Origin: Anaerocolumna sp. MB42-C2
Lineage (GTDB): Bacteria > Bacillota > Clostridia > Lachnospirales > Lachnospiraceae
Length of the DNA stretch: 64,000 nucleotides
Assembly: GCF_030913705.1 (NCBI RefSeq)
Contig: NZ_CP133190.1
Coordinates: 3,805,501 to 3,869,500, forward strand
Direction of reading: 5' to 3'
The position numbers were made by a program, and so were the translations under genes. Of this stretch, positions 19,108 through 27,776 are shown one piece after another. Each line of letters begins with the position of its first letter. Positions within the stretch are counted from its first letter, which is position 1. The notes under the pieces were generated by a model. It worked only from the letters and a program-made list of their open reading frames with translations. It was not told the DNA's origin and made no database searches.

Positions 19108-19136
19108 TTGGAATTGCACAAAAGATAGATTATAAT
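19108..19136 (+). promoter_or_regulatory. Promoter of the nucleotidyltransferase gene
   Basis: TTGGAA at 19108-19113, 17-bp spacer, TATAAT at 19131-19136, about 40 bases before the start codon. Confidence 0.6.
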
Positions 19137-19174
19137 ATTGAATTTGAAGATATGGGAAACGAAAGGGGCAAATT

Positions 19175-20083
19175 ATGAAAAAAACTACGTTAGTAATTAT
19201 GGCGGCAGGCCTGGGAAGCAGATATGGAGGAATCAAACAGTTAGAGCCAGTGGGACCTGGCGGTGAAATAATTATGGACTATTCTATTTATGATGCGATA
19301 AAAGCGGGTTTTAACAAAGTTGTATTTATAATACGTAAAGACCTGGAGCAGGATTTTAAGGAAGTCATTGGAAACCGTATCTCCAAAATTATTGAAGTGG
19401 AATATGTATTTCAGGAAATGGATAATCTGCCGGCAGGTTTTGAAAGACCTGTAGACAGAACGAAACCCTGGGGAACCGGACAAGCAGTATTATGCTGTAA
19501 AGACGTTGTAAAAGAGCCGTTTGCGGTTATTAATGCAGATGATTATTATGGTAAGGAAGCATTTAATAAGGTTCATGATTATCTGGCTAATTTAGAATCC
19601 AATGAAACAAATGATTTCTGCATGGCTGGTTTCGTATTAGGAAATACACTAAGTGAAAACGGTACAGTTACCAGAGGTGTTTGTCAGGTTGATGGGAATG
19701 GTTTCCTTGTAGATATTGTTGAGACGAGAGAAATCGAGTCTAAGGGAGATACAGCAGTTGCTTCAGACGGAAAAGGCGGAGAGATAAAGATTAATTTAAA
19801 CAGTGCAGTATCCATGAACATGTGGGGATTTACAACAGGGCTTTTTAATGAATTGGAAACAGGATTCGTAACCTTTCTAAAAGAACATGGAAGTGAATTA
19901 AAATCAGAGTATTTACTTCCTGAAGAAGTAGGAAGATTAGTAAAGGAAGGCAAAGCAGCAGTACATGTTTTAAGCTCCAATGATAAATGGTTCGGTGTAA
20001 CCTATAAAGAAGATAAACAGATGGTGGTAGAATCCTTCAAAGCGTTAATCAGCAAGGGAGTATATCCGAATAAATTATTTTAA
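19175..20083 (+). CDS. Sugar-1-phosphate nucleotidyltransferase family protein
   Basis: 302 residues, Rossmann-type NTP_transferase fold. The N-terminal nucleotide loop is MAAGLGSRYGGIKQLEPVGP, different from the GxGTRLxPLT of RmlA/GlmU but typical of a separate clostridial branch; PWGTGQAVLCCKD and VINADDYYG (metal-binding Asp, about residue 112) follow, then SMNMWGF and the late KWFGVTYKED. Expected to make an NDP-sugar from a sugar 1-phosphate and NTP; the sugar cannot be told. A clear paralogue with the same motifs is at 59172, there next to a sugar 1-kinase. ATG 19175 follows gaaaggggcaaatt. Stands alone here. Confidence 0.75.
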   Translation: MKKTTLVIMAAGLGSRYGGIKQLEPVGPGGEIIMDYSIYDAIKAGFNKVVFIIRKDLEQDFKEVIGNRISKIIEVEYVFQEMDNLPAGFERPVDRTKPWGTGQAVLCCKDVVKEPFAVINADDYYGKEAFNKVHDYLANLESNETNDFCMAGFVLGNTLSENGTVTRGVCQVDGNGFLVDIVETREIESKGDTAVASDGKGGEIKINLNSAVSMNMWGFTTGLFNELETGFVTFLKEHGSELKSEYLLPEEVGRLVKEGKAAVHVLSSNDKWFGVTYKEDKQMVVESFKALISKGVYPNKLF

Positions 20084-20142
20084 CCAAAGTTGTCAGATAG
20101 GGGAGAGTATAACAGGGGAAAGTATATTATGGGGGGTAAGAT

Positions 20143-20865
20143 TTGTTAGAGTCTATTAAAGATATTTTATATCCGCGAAGATGCCCAATTTGTGGTGAGA
20201 TTGTAAAACCCAGAGGACGGTTAGCTTGTCCTCCTTGTAAATTAATATTAAAACCAATAGAAGAGCCTCGTTGTAAAAAATGCAGTAAACCTATAGAATC
20301 TGAGGAAAGGGAATACTGCCATGACTGCGAGAGGAAGAACCATCATTATAGTAAAGGGTATGCTATGTGGGTTTACGATTCATCCATGAAAAAATCTATA
20401 GCAGATTTTAAATTTCATGGAAGAAGAGAATATAGTGATTTTTATATTGATGAGATAATAAAATGTTACAGTAAGGAAATTAAATCAATTGCTCCGGATG
20501 TATTGGTACCCATACCAATACATGATTCGAAGTTAAAACAAAGAGGTTATAATCAGGCTGATATTCTTGCTCTGGGTATTGGCAAAAAGCTGAATATAAC
20601 TGTATTATCCCATCTTCTGCAAAGAGATAAAAAGACATTGCCTCAAAAGCTGTTAAATGATAAAGAAAGGTTAAAAAACTTAGAGAAAGCATTTACTTAT
20701 TCGACGGAAGAAAGTAATAAAATATTATATCCGATTAATAAGGTGATGTTGATTGATGATATTTATACCACCGGCAGCACGATAGAAGCCTGTACGAATA
20801 TATTATTACAGAATGGTATAAAGGAAGTTTATTTTCTAAGCATTTGTATTGGTAAAGGATACTAA
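20143..20865 (+). CDS. comFC: ComF family protein (phosphoribosyltransferase-like, competence)
   Basis: 240 residues. The N-terminal 70 carry zinc-ribbon pairs (CPICGEIV, CPPCK, CKKCSKPI, CHDCERK), the rest a phosphoribosyltransferase fold with VLVPIPIHDSKLKQRGYNQ and the PRPP loop VMLIDDIYTTGSTIEAC (about 204-220). In Bacillus this protein is needed for DNA uptake during transformation. TTG 20143 is the start (ggggggtaagattt upstream). The adjacent gene is yvyF-like, the same order as B. subtilis comFC-yvyF. comFA, the helicase, is not upstream here. Confidence 0.85.
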   Translation: MLESIKDILYPRRCPICGEIVKPRGRLACPPCKLILKPIEEPRCKKCSKPIESEEREYCHDCERKNHHYSKGYAMWVYDSSMKKSIADFKFHGRREYSDFYIDEIIKCYSKEIKSIAPDVLVPIPIHDSKLKQRGYNQADILALGIGKKLNITVLSHLLQRDKKTLPQKLLNDKERLKNLEKAFTYSTEESNKILYPINKVMLIDDIYTTGSTIEACTNILLQNGIKEVYFLSICIGKGY

Positions 20866-20878
20866 GGAGGAGAAAGAT

Positions 20879-21292
20879 ATGGATGTACGAAACTGTAAGA
20901 ATTGCGGAAAATTATATAATTATATCAGTGGGCAGCCCCCTCTGTGCAATGCCTGTTTAAAGGCCCTTGACGAAAAATTTTCTGTAGTTAAAGAATATAT
21001 CTATAACCATCCCGGGGCCGGAATTGCTGAGGTATCAGAAGCAAATGAAGTTTCAACCATGCAGATCCAGAAATGGATCAGGGAAGAACGTCTTACGTTT
21101 TCCCCGGATTCCCCGATTGGTATTGAATGCGAGAATTGCGGTACCATGATTAAAACAGGCAGGTTCTGCAAGGCCTGTAAAGATAAACTGCTAAATAATT
21201 TTGGCAGTCTGTACCCGGAAGAAGAACCACAGTATAAGAAAAGGGATTTTAAGGATCCTAATGGTAAAATAAGATTTTTGGACAGAAAATGA
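20879..21292 (+). CDS. yvyF: YvyF/TIGR03826-type flagellar operon protein
   Basis: 137 residues from ATG 20879, which sits after aaggaggagaaagat; the longer frame starting in comFC lacks a site. Two zinc-ribbon cysteine pairs bracket a helical middle: CKNCG..CNACL at the N end and CENCG..CKACK near residue 85-110; the middle (AEVSEANEVSTMQIQKWIREER) looks like a winged or HTH helix set. Family members accompany comFC and flgM in Bacillus and are thought to act in flagellar gene control. flgM does not follow here; a terminator does. Confidence 0.8.
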   Translation: MDVRNCKNCGKLYNYISGQPPLCNACLKALDEKFSVVKEYIYNHPGAGIAEVSEANEVSTMQIQKWIREERLTFSPDSPIGIECENCGTMIKTGRFCKACKDKLLNNFGSLYPEEEPQYKKRDFKDPNGKIRFLDRK

Positions 21293-21352
21293 CAGATGGG
21301 ATATTCATATAACCTATTATATCATTATTAATTTAAAAAACTGAAATAATGG

Positions 21353-21393
21353 AAAGAGGATAACAGTAATTATGAGTTACGGTTATCCTCTTT
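21353..21393. terminator. Bidirectional terminator between yvyF and cvfB
   Basis: aaagaggataac (21353-21364) pairs with ggttatcctcttt (21381-21393). A/T tracts on both sides let it serve the converging plus- and minus-strand genes. Confidence 0.75.
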
Positions 21394-21444
21394 AATAATT
21401 TATAGATAGGGCCCTGCGTTTTCGGAGTGTCTCGGGAGCCAGAC

Positions 21445-22392
21445 TTATTTTTCTTTAACTTCAGTAATTCCGGTATCCGCTATCGTTATTTTTTCTTCTT
21501 TCATAAGTCTTCCGATTGCCCTTTTATATGCATTTTTACTCAGGTTAAACTGGGATTTAATGACCTCGGCATCAGTTTTATCATGATAGGGAAGAAAACC
21601 GCCGGCTTCCTGTAAACGATTAAAAATCAATTCAGCATCGGAATCCAGTTGCACATAAGATTTCTCCCTGATACTTAAGTCCAGTTTACCGTCATCTTTG
21701 ACCTGTGTAACTCTTGCCTCTACGCTGTCACCTACTTTTAGAGGGCGATATAACTCCTTAGTGGGGATTAAAGCACAATAACGGTTATCCACCGCGACAA
21801 AAGCACCGAAACTTTCTACAATTTCATATACTGTACCAATAACCTTATCATCTTTCTGATAAGGGGAATAGCAGTCCAAAAGCGAATAAACTTTCATTGT
21901 AGCACATAAGCGTTCACTTTTATCGATATAAAGGGATACTAGAACATCCTCTCCGGAGTGAACTCTGGAAGTCTGTTCTTTAAATGGAAGTAGTAAATCC
22001 TTTGCCAGACCCCATTCCAGGAAAGCGCCGATAGAGGTAACCTCTTTGACTCTTAAAAGAGCTGTCTTACCTAATGTCAGCACGGGAATGGTTGTTGTTG
22101 CAATAGGGCGGTCTTCTGAATCCTTATAGATAAAGACCTCGATTTGATCTCCTAACTTAATTCCGTTTGCTACCTGGTTTTTCGGCAGCAGAATTTTACT
22201 TAGTTCATTAATGTGTATGGCTTGTCCTGTCTTGGTTTGTCTATTTCCGTTATTACTCTTGCTTTCCCATTTTGGGCGGCTTGTATTTGAAGAATCCTCC
22301 GAACTGTAATCCTTACCAGGTTCACCAAGATAAACCCCAAAGTCAGTGGTTTTTATAACTTCTAAAGTTTGAACTTCACCTAATTTTATCAT
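21445..22392 (-). CDS. cvfB: S1 RNA-binding protein, CvfB/YitL family
   Basis: 315 residues from the ATG whose complement ends at 22392 (MIKLGEVQTLEV); that start has gagaggtaata before it, whereas the longer frame has none. Architecture: an N-terminal S1-like segment (about 1-65, with a Ser/Asn-rich insertion), S1 domains near 75-140 and 145-210 (VREVTSIGAFLEWG-like pattern; VYEIVESFGAFVAVD), one more partial S1 (KVGDSVEARVTQVKDDGKLDLS), and a C-terminal winged helix (LSKNAYKRAIGRLMKEEKI). CvfB affects virulence gene expression in Staphylococcus and binds RNA. Monocistronic. Confidence 0.85.
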   Translation of the reverse strand: MIKLGEVQTLEVIKTTDFGVYLGEPGKDYSSEDSSNTSRPKWESKSNNGNRQTKTGQAIHINELSKILLPKNQVANGIKLGDQIEVFIYKDSEDRPIATTTIPVLTLGKTALLRVKEVTSIGAFLEWGLAKDLLLPFKEQTSRVHSGEDVLVSLYIDKSERLCATMKVYSLLDCYSPYQKDDKVIGTVYEIVESFGAFVAVDNRYCALIPTKELYRPLKVGDSVEARVTQVKDDGKLDLSIREKSYVQLDSDAELIFNRLQEAGGFLPYHDKTDAEVIKSQFNLSKNAYKRAIGRLMKEEKITIADTGITEVKEK

Positions 22393-22498
22393 TATTACCT
22401 CTCTTTCTGCCGCAGGATGCGGCATAAAATCTCTCGAAAAAAACTTTTCTGCGGATTCTTTCTAAGTGTATTAAGTTCTATAATTCACTTTTCTCCTG

Positions 22499-23200
22499 TT
22501 ATTTAAATTCAATAATAGTAAACGGTTTTCCTTCCTGATTAGCGAGAACCACGGTATATGTATTACTTTCCCTACATACCATGGGCACGATAATATCTCC
22601 TAAAACTGCTGACATTCTGTATTCTGCTCTCATTTGCCTGATTCTAAAACCGCTTGGCAGGAATTCTTCCGCCATTTTTATATATTGCCCATTATTTACA
22701 TGATTATTGGTATCGATGTTAGACCGGATCACCGGAAATTCTGGTAAACTTTCAAGATTTTTGGGTATATTAATTTTACGGGGAGCATAATCCATCTCGA
22801 ATTTTTTTTCGGGATTATACCCTCGAATATCCGCTTCGGTGACCTTTATAGGGCGATAACTTTCCGTATCCATATAAACCCAGATGGAATTTGCGACTGC
22901 TGATATCTGACCGTTTGAATCTTCAATCATAAAATTACGGTATCCGTACATACTGTTAAAATCATAAGCCCAGGTTGAAACAGTAATTTTTTCTCCCAAA
23001 GAGGGAAAGCGATTGACAATTATCTGCCATGCATTCATTAACCAGACACGTTTATTTTTCTCTAAATATGCCAGTCCCATACCAATATCTTCTGACTGAA
23101 AAGTACTGCAGTCCTGGAAATAATTGATAATAGAGTACATATCCATTTTTTTCTCTTTATCTACTTCGCTGTAGCGTACGCGGCTTTTAAAACTGTACAT
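22499..23200 (-). CDS. Acyl-ACP thioesterase, FatA/FatB family
   Basis: 233 residues from the ATG at 23200 (aaggag upstream; the longer frame lacks a site). Double hot-dog fold: N-terminal hot-dog with RYSEVDKEKKMDMYSIINYFQD and WLMNAWQIIVNRFPSLGEKI (about 10-70), WAYDFNSMYGYRNFMIED, and C-terminal hot-dog with the catalytic-region NIDTNNHVNNGQYIKMAEEFLP (Asn and His equivalents of the plant enzymes). It hydrolyses acyl-ACP to release fatty acids; common in clostridia. Chain-length preference cannot be read from sequence. Confidence 0.88.
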   Translation of the reverse strand: MYSFKSRVRYSEVDKEKKMDMYSIINYFQDCSTFQSEDIGMGLAYLEKNKRVWLMNAWQIIVNRFPSLGEKITVSTWAYDFNSMYGYRNFMIEDSNGQISAVANSIWVYMDTESYRPIKVTEADIRGYNPEKKFEMDYAPRKINIPKNLESLPEFPVIRSNIDTNNHVNNGQYIKMAEEFLPSGFRIRQMRAEYRMSAVLGDIIVPMVCRESNTYTVVLANQEGKPFTIIEFK

Positions 23201-23290
23201 AATATAACTCCTTAGTTGGTTTACCATTTATTATAGCATTATTTTAAATAATTGGATACTAAATTATTAGATTTGTCATTGAATCACTGT

Positions 23291-23345
23291 GAAGCATGTT
23301 ATTGTTCGCGGAACTGCTGCTTTTTGCAGGGGAGTGAACAGTAAC
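23291..23345. repeat. Partial copy of family A element
   Basis: 55 bases nearly identical to the right part of the element at 18907-19068: gcggaactgctgc, ttgcaggggagtgaacag and terminal gtaac are shared, with three or four substitutions. The left half is missing, so this is a truncated copy. Confidence 0.8.
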
Positions 23346-23458
23346 ATGATAGTTTAGCAGTGTATAAGTTTATTTCAGAAAAGTAGTGAAATCCTGTTAC
23401 AGTTGGTATATAATTGTGATATTAACGGTAAATTATTATATGGAGGTCAAACAAAAAT

Positions 23459-23836
23459 ATGAAAAAAGTAATTAGTACAACTAAAGCTCCTGCAGCGATC
23501 GGTCCTTATTCTCAGGCAATTGAGATAAACAATATGGTTTATACATCCGGTGTGATACCCATTAATCCGGAGAATGGAACAATCGTAGAGGGTGATATTA
23601 CTGTACAAGCAGAACGAGTACTAAAAAGCTTATCAGCTTTATTGGAATCCTGCGGTACCAGTATGGATAACGTGGTAAAAACCACTGTATTCATAAAGAA
23701 TATGAATGATTTCGCAGCTATGAATGATGTTTATGCCAGGTTCTTTACCAAAGACTGCCCGGCCAGATCTTGTGTAGAAGTTGCAAGGCTTCCCAAAGAC
23801 GTTTTAATAGAGATAGAAGCAATAGCTGCTTTATAA
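23459..23836 (+). CDS. ridA: RidA family reactive-imine deaminase
   Basis: 125 residues, the normal size of the trimeric RidA/YjgF family that hydrolyses 2-aminoacrylate and related imines formed by PLP enzymes. Signature SRSC-like segment CPARSCVEVARLPKDVLIEIEAIA contains the key Arg (about residue 104) and Glu; the N end TTKAPAAIGPYSQAIEINNMVYTSG is diagnostic. ATG 23459 after tatggaggtcaaacaaaaat. Monocistronic. Confidence 0.93.
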   Translation: MKKVISTTKAPAAIGPYSQAIEINNMVYTSGVIPINPENGTIVEGDITVQAERVLKSLSALLESCGTSMDNVVKTTVFIKNMNDFAAMNDVYARFFTKDCPARSCVEVARLPKDVLIEIEAIAAL

Positions 23837-23850
23837 TTTTATATTATGGT

Positions 23851-24052
23851 TTCGTCAATTTACACATATTACATTTGGATTGCGTGACGCAGAACCTGAT
23901 TCATTCATAACTCGTTCTTGCTTGGATGAAGTTCGTAGTGGCAAAAAGGCACCAAAATACAAGACCTAAGTACCAACGACTTCATACAGTTATGCATCGA
24001 ACTATATTCTGCATCATGCTAAGGTTGAGTAATAAATGTGTAAATCGACGAA
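23851..24052. repeat. 202-bp full-length palindromic element
   Basis: The left half is the imperfect reverse complement of the right half over nearly its whole length. Ends: ttcgtcaatttacacat (23851-23867) and atgtgtaaatcgacgaa (24036-24052). Further paired blocks: gcgtgacgcagaa with ttctgcatcatgc, cataac with gttatg, atgaagt with acttcat. The loop region has gcaaaaaggcacc and cctaagtacc (23965-23974). It fills the ridA-methyltransferase gap and looks like a MITE or a mobile terminator-like hairpin. Confidence 0.75.
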
Positions 24053-24319
24053 TGTGAATTATTTGCCTCAGTTTAGTCGTAAGGGCTCGACCGTATTGTA
24101 ATAAAATTCCGGTGTAATATACTGGATATTTTATCTATTGTTTGCTATAATAATAACATTGCAGGTTAATAACAAGTTTTTAGTAAAATCATAATACCGA
24201 TTTTTATTGCGCGATGACAGGAAACACGTAAAAAGTGTTACGATCGTGTGGACCGGAGAAACCGGCTTAACAGGTTTCTTGCGGTTGTAACCGTATTGAG
24301 ATTGAAAGGATGGGTTTTG

Positions 24320-24922
24320 TTGGACTCGATAGACTATTATAATAAGTACGCGAATTTATACTTTGAAAGTACAGTGGAATTAGATATGGGAGAAATTTTA
24401 GAACAATTTATCAGCTATTTACCGGAAGGCGGAGAAATTCTTGATCTGGGCTGCGGCTCCGGCAGAGACAGTCTAAATCTGATCCAAAGAGGTTTCGATG
24501 TAACTGCGATAGATGGTTCAAAAGAATTATGTGAATTAGCTGCCATACATATTGGACAGGATGTTCTTCATATGCAATTCACTGAACTGGATTTTGATGA
24601 GGTATTCGACGGTATTTGGGCATGTGCATCTCTTTTACATATAGCGCCGGATGAATTTGAAGAAATCTTTGGCAAAGTAATAAAATGCTTAAAACCAGGC
24701 GGCGTATTATATATGTCATTTAAACATGGTGATTTCTCAGGCTTTAGAAATGGACGGTATTTTAATGATTTTAGAACAAAAGAATTAAAAGATATCATTA
24801 ATAAATTTACCGAACTTGAGATAATCGAGATTTGGAAAACTCCTGATGTCAGAAATGAACATGGGGAGGAAGTTTGGTTAAATGTATTAGTTAAGAAAAT
24901 AGATGATGAAAAGCAGGTGTAA
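24320..24922 (+). CDS. Class I SAM-dependent methyltransferase
   Basis: 200 residues from TTG 24320 (LDSIDYYNKYANLYF, with gaaaggatggg before it); an alternative GTG at 24248 would add 24 residues rich in Arg/Leu that do not look like the family. SAM-binding motif I ILDLGCGSGRDSLNL, post-I acidic residue in VTAIDGS, and motif IV WACASLLHIAPDEF are clear. The YYNKYA..Y N-terminus resembles tellurite-resistance/tRNA-type small methyltransferases (TehB-like). Substrate unknown. Seven bases from the CPBP protease gene, so probably one operon. A hairpin (accggagaaacc with ggtttcttgcggt) lies at the 5' end. Confidence 0.8.
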   Translation: MDSIDYYNKYANLYFESTVELDMGEILEQFISYLPEGGEILDLGCGSGRDSLNLIQRGFDVTAIDGSKELCELAAIHIGQDVLHMQFTELDFDEVFDGIWACASLLHIAPDEFEEIFGKVIKCLKPGGVLYMSFKHGDFSGFRNGRYFNDFRTKELKDIINKFTELEIIEIWKTPDVRNEHGEEVWLNVLVKKIDDEKQV

Positions 24923-24928
24923 AGCTTA

Positions 24929-26044
24929 ATGAATAGAATAAAGTCCGTGAACCTGGTATTTTTAATAACGGTTCTATTGTCCATAGTGGGATCTGTGATA
25001 AATACCTGGATTTTTAGATTAACGGGAAATTATTTTCTAGTACTTTTAATGTCCCAGATTATTCTCGTAATTCCATCAATGATTTATCTTATTATACAGA
25101 GAGTTAATGTTGCTCAGGCTATCCGCTTTAAGAGATTAAGATTGTCCAATATTATTTTAATTATTATCTTAGCCTACCTGATAACACCTTTAATGAATTT
25201 GATTAATGCCATATCCATGCTGTATGTGCAAAACGACACCACGGATATCATGAATAACATTGTTGAAAATAATGGCTTTTTCTTAAGCCTTATTATGGTG
25301 GCTTTGGTGCCATGTATATTAGAAGAGTCCGTATACCGTGGTATATTCTATAATGAGTATAGCAAGGTAAATGTTTTAAAGGGAATGATTTTAAGTGGAT
25401 TTTTATTCGGAATCATACACGGTAATTTAAACCAGTTCTCGTATGCCTTTGCCATGGGAATTGTATTTGCCCTTCTGATTGAAGCAACGGATTCCATATT
25501 GGCTACCATGATTGTGCATTTCTTTATCAACGGTACCTCGGTAGTGGTTATGGCTGTATATCCGAAACTGTTTCAGTTTTTGGAGACGGTATACGGCTCC
25601 GACAAGTTTAATGCCGAGGAATTGATTAAATCCATGAATTCCGGTATTCTTGATGACATGACCTTAGGATATGTTATTCAGAGCTATGGTATAACCGCAT
25701 TAATAGCTTCAGTGCTGGCGTTTATTGTATTTAAAACAATTGCGAAGAATTCCGGCAGGTGGGAACATGTGAAAAACATATTTAAGCGAGAAAATAAAGG
25801 TATAACAGGATACTCTCCGAAAGAAAAAGATGTCAATTATACGGTAGAGGGCGACATAAGCCTGCAGGATTCTTATTATGAAGTACCGGATATTAAAAGC
25901 AAATTAATTACGGTAAGCCTGGTAGCCGGTATCCTTATATGTGTAGTTCTTATGATATCAAAAGAGCTGTTTACTGTTCAAGTACCGGAGCAGAGTACTG
26001 AAAATTTTTATACAATGATACGTTTGTTTATATTTAATAAATAG
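24929..26044 (+). CDS. CPBP family intramembrane metalloprotease
   Basis: 371 residues with about eight membrane segments. The two active-site motifs of the CPBP/Abi (Rce1-like) family are present: EESVYRGIFYNEY (EExxxR, about residue 133) and FGIIHGNLNQF (FxxxH, about 160), plus FINGTSV for the third His/Asn position. A soluble stretch of about 70 residues near the C terminus precedes one last membrane helix. Likely role in membrane protein processing or self-immunity; none can be assigned. ATG 24929, coupled to the methyltransferase gene; terminator follows. Confidence 0.88.
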   Translation: MNRIKSVNLVFLITVLLSIVGSVINTWIFRLTGNYFLVLLMSQIILVIPSMIYLIIQRVNVAQAIRFKRLRLSNIILIIILAYLITPLMNLINAISMLYVQNDTTDIMNNIVENNGFFLSLIMVALVPCILEESVYRGIFYNEYSKVNVLKGMILSGFLFGIIHGNLNQFSYAFAMGIVFALLIEATDSILATMIVHFFINGTSVVVMAVYPKLFQFLETVYGSDKFNAEELIKSMNSGILDDMTLGYVIQSYGITALIASVLAFIVFKTIAKNSGRWEHVKNIFKRENKGITGYSPKEKDVNYTVEGDISLQDSYYEVPDIKSKLITVSLVAGILICVVLMISKELFTVQVPEQSTENFYTMIRLFIFNK

Positions 26045-26054
26045 GATTAAAAAT

Positions 26055-26094
26055 ATGCCCGGCTTAAATGGATGTCCATTTAGGCCGGGCATTT
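26055..26094 (+). terminator. Terminator after the CPBP gene
   Basis: atgcccggcttaaatgga pairs with tccatttaggccgggcat across a 2-base loop, followed by tt-rich sequence; a very stable stem. Confidence 0.88.
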
Positions 26095-26268
26095 GATAAT
26101 TCGGGATAAATAATATGATTTGAGCAGCCAAAGTCGATTCATATTATGATTCCGGGAATAAACACAGTTATATTTTATTACGAAACGCAGAGTCATGAGG
26201 TGTAATTAACGAATGTAAATGTTTTGTATGGCACTAGAGACTGGAAAGAATAAGAATATTCCGAAAAA

Positions 26269-26445
26269 CTATATTCTGATATCTATATTCTGTCCGACAT
26301 TAGGGTTGACGGACTGCTCCATCATTTTAACAAGGCCGTCGCCCATTCCCTCTACAGTATCCAGATTCATATTAAGTACTGCTGTACTAACCTGTGTAAT
26401 TAATTGCGATTGACTTTGTAACATGGATGCCATTGAAATATCCAT
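26269..26445 (-). CDS. yjfB: Small putative motility protein, YjfB family
   Basis: 58 codons plus stop read on the minus strand from ATG 26445 to TAG 26269. Ribosome binding site aaaggagaactgctt is ideal. The product opens MDISMASMLQSQSQL, continues VSTAVLNMNLDT and ends VNPNVGQNIDIRI, closely matching the about 60-residue YjfB family of Firmicutes (MDI..LS..LSQ..L..QVS.AV..M.MD ... P.LG..IDI). The family is annotated as putative motility proteins; function unproven. It lies alone between CPBP and trxB on the opposite strand and fits the flagellar content of the window. Confidence 0.85.
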   Translation of the reverse strand: MDISMASMLQSQSQLITQVSTAVLNMNLDTVEGMGDGLVKMMEQSVNPNVGQNIDIRI

Positions 26446-26621
26446 AAGCAGTTCTCCTTTCCGGTTTCGTTTTAAGGTACAGTTTTTGATGTGAATTAGA
26501 TTTTTAATATTTAATATAATGTGATATAATATTGGTGAAACGTTATAATTCTTATTATAACATAAGATGATAAAAATTAGAATACATGAAAGAAAAAGAA
26601 TGAATAAATGGAGGAATTAAT

Positions 26622-27545
26622 ATGGATAGAATTTATGATTTAATTATTATCGGTTCCGGTCCGGCCGGTTTAGCAGCAGCGTTATATGCAGGAAGAGCTG
26701 AATTAGATACTATTATTATTGAAAAAGCACCTATTAGCGGTGGACAGATTATTAATACCTATGAAGTTGATAATTATCCAGGTATTCCCGGTATAAGCGG
26801 ATTTGAGTTAGGTACCAAATTCAGGGAACACTGTGACCGTATGGATATGAAATTCATAACCGGGGAGGTAGTAAACTTCAGTGTAGATGACGGAATAAAA
26901 ATAATCACATTGGATGACGGTGCCATATACCGTAGTAAAACAGCAATTATAGCAACCGGTGCCAACCCACGTAAACTTAGGGTAGATGGAGAAGAAAAAT
27001 TATCCGGAATGGGGGTATCTTACTGCGCAACCTGTGACGGGGCATTTTTCCGGAATAAAACAACAGCAGTTGTAGGCGGAGGAGATGTAGCTGTGGAAGA
27101 CGCCATATTCCTGGCCAGACTATGCAAAAAAGTCTATGTAATCCATCGCAGAAATGAATTCAGGGCAGCAAGAAGTTATATTAATAAACTGACTTCTCTT
27201 GATAATGTTGAGATTATATGGGACAGTGTCGTAGAAGAAATTAAAGGTAAGGACCAGGTGGAACAAATTGTTGTTAAAAATGTGAATACAGAAGAAAGTA
27301 CTGAATTATCCATTGACGGAATCTTTATTGCCGTAGGTAATATGCCAAACTCCGAAGTATATAGATCCGTTGTTCAGGCAGATGCCTCCGGTTATATTAT
27401 AGCCGGCGAAAATTGTGAAACTAATATACCGGGTGTATTTGCGGCCGGTGATGTAAGAACCAAAGAATTAAGGCAGATTATTACTGCGGCTTCCGATGGA
27501 GCAAATGCTATTACAGCAGTAGAAAAGTACCTAAATACTTTGTAA
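26622..27545 (+). CDS. trxB: Thioredoxin-disulfide reductase
   Basis: FAD/NADPH enzyme that reduces thioredoxin; cytosolic. 307 residues, normal size. FAD site GSGPAGLAAALYAGRA (residues 10-25), redox-active disulfide CATC in SYCATCDGAFF (about 135-138), NADPH site GGGDVAVEDAIFLA (about 152-166) with VIHRRNEFRA, and the second FAD site GVFAAGDVRTKELRQI. ATG 26622 after aaatggaggaattaat. Single gene; no trxA beside it. Confidence 0.95.
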   Translation: MDRIYDLIIIGSGPAGLAAALYAGRAELDTIIIEKAPISGGQIINTYEVDNYPGIPGISGFELGTKFREHCDRMDMKFITGEVVNFSVDDGIKIITLDDGAIYRSKTAIIATGANPRKLRVDGEEKLSGMGVSYCATCDGAFFRNKTTAVVGGGDVAVEDAIFLARLCKKVYVIHRRNEFRAARSYINKLTSLDNVEIIWDSVVEEIKGKDQVEQIVVKNVNTEESTELSIDGIFIAVGNMPNSEVYRSVVQADASGYIIAGENCETNIPGVFAAGDVRTKELRQIITAASDGANAITAVEKYLNTL

Positions 27546-27632
27546 TTTATAAAATTGCATATAAAATAATAAAAACAGTGTCGGTTTTAGTGAAAATGGA
27601 TAAAAAATATGAATAATTTTGCCATATTTCGG

Positions 27633-27661
27633 TTGACAGGAGTAGAATGATTTGATATAAT
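27633..27661 (+). promoter_or_regulatory. Consensus promoter of the NlpC/P60 gene
   Basis: TTGACA at 27633-27638, 17-bp spacer, TATAAT at 27656-27661. Leader of about 108 nt; too short for a ydaO-type c-di-AMP riboswitch, which often controls such hydrolases. Confidence 0.85.
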
Positions 27662-27776
27662 GACCTCAGTGTATTTAATAAATTCGTAACATTTATTCTT
27701 AGAAATGAAACAAATGATGACTTATTATGAATGGATTGTTACATTCATATGACTTTACAAGGAGGTCACTTTTCAT

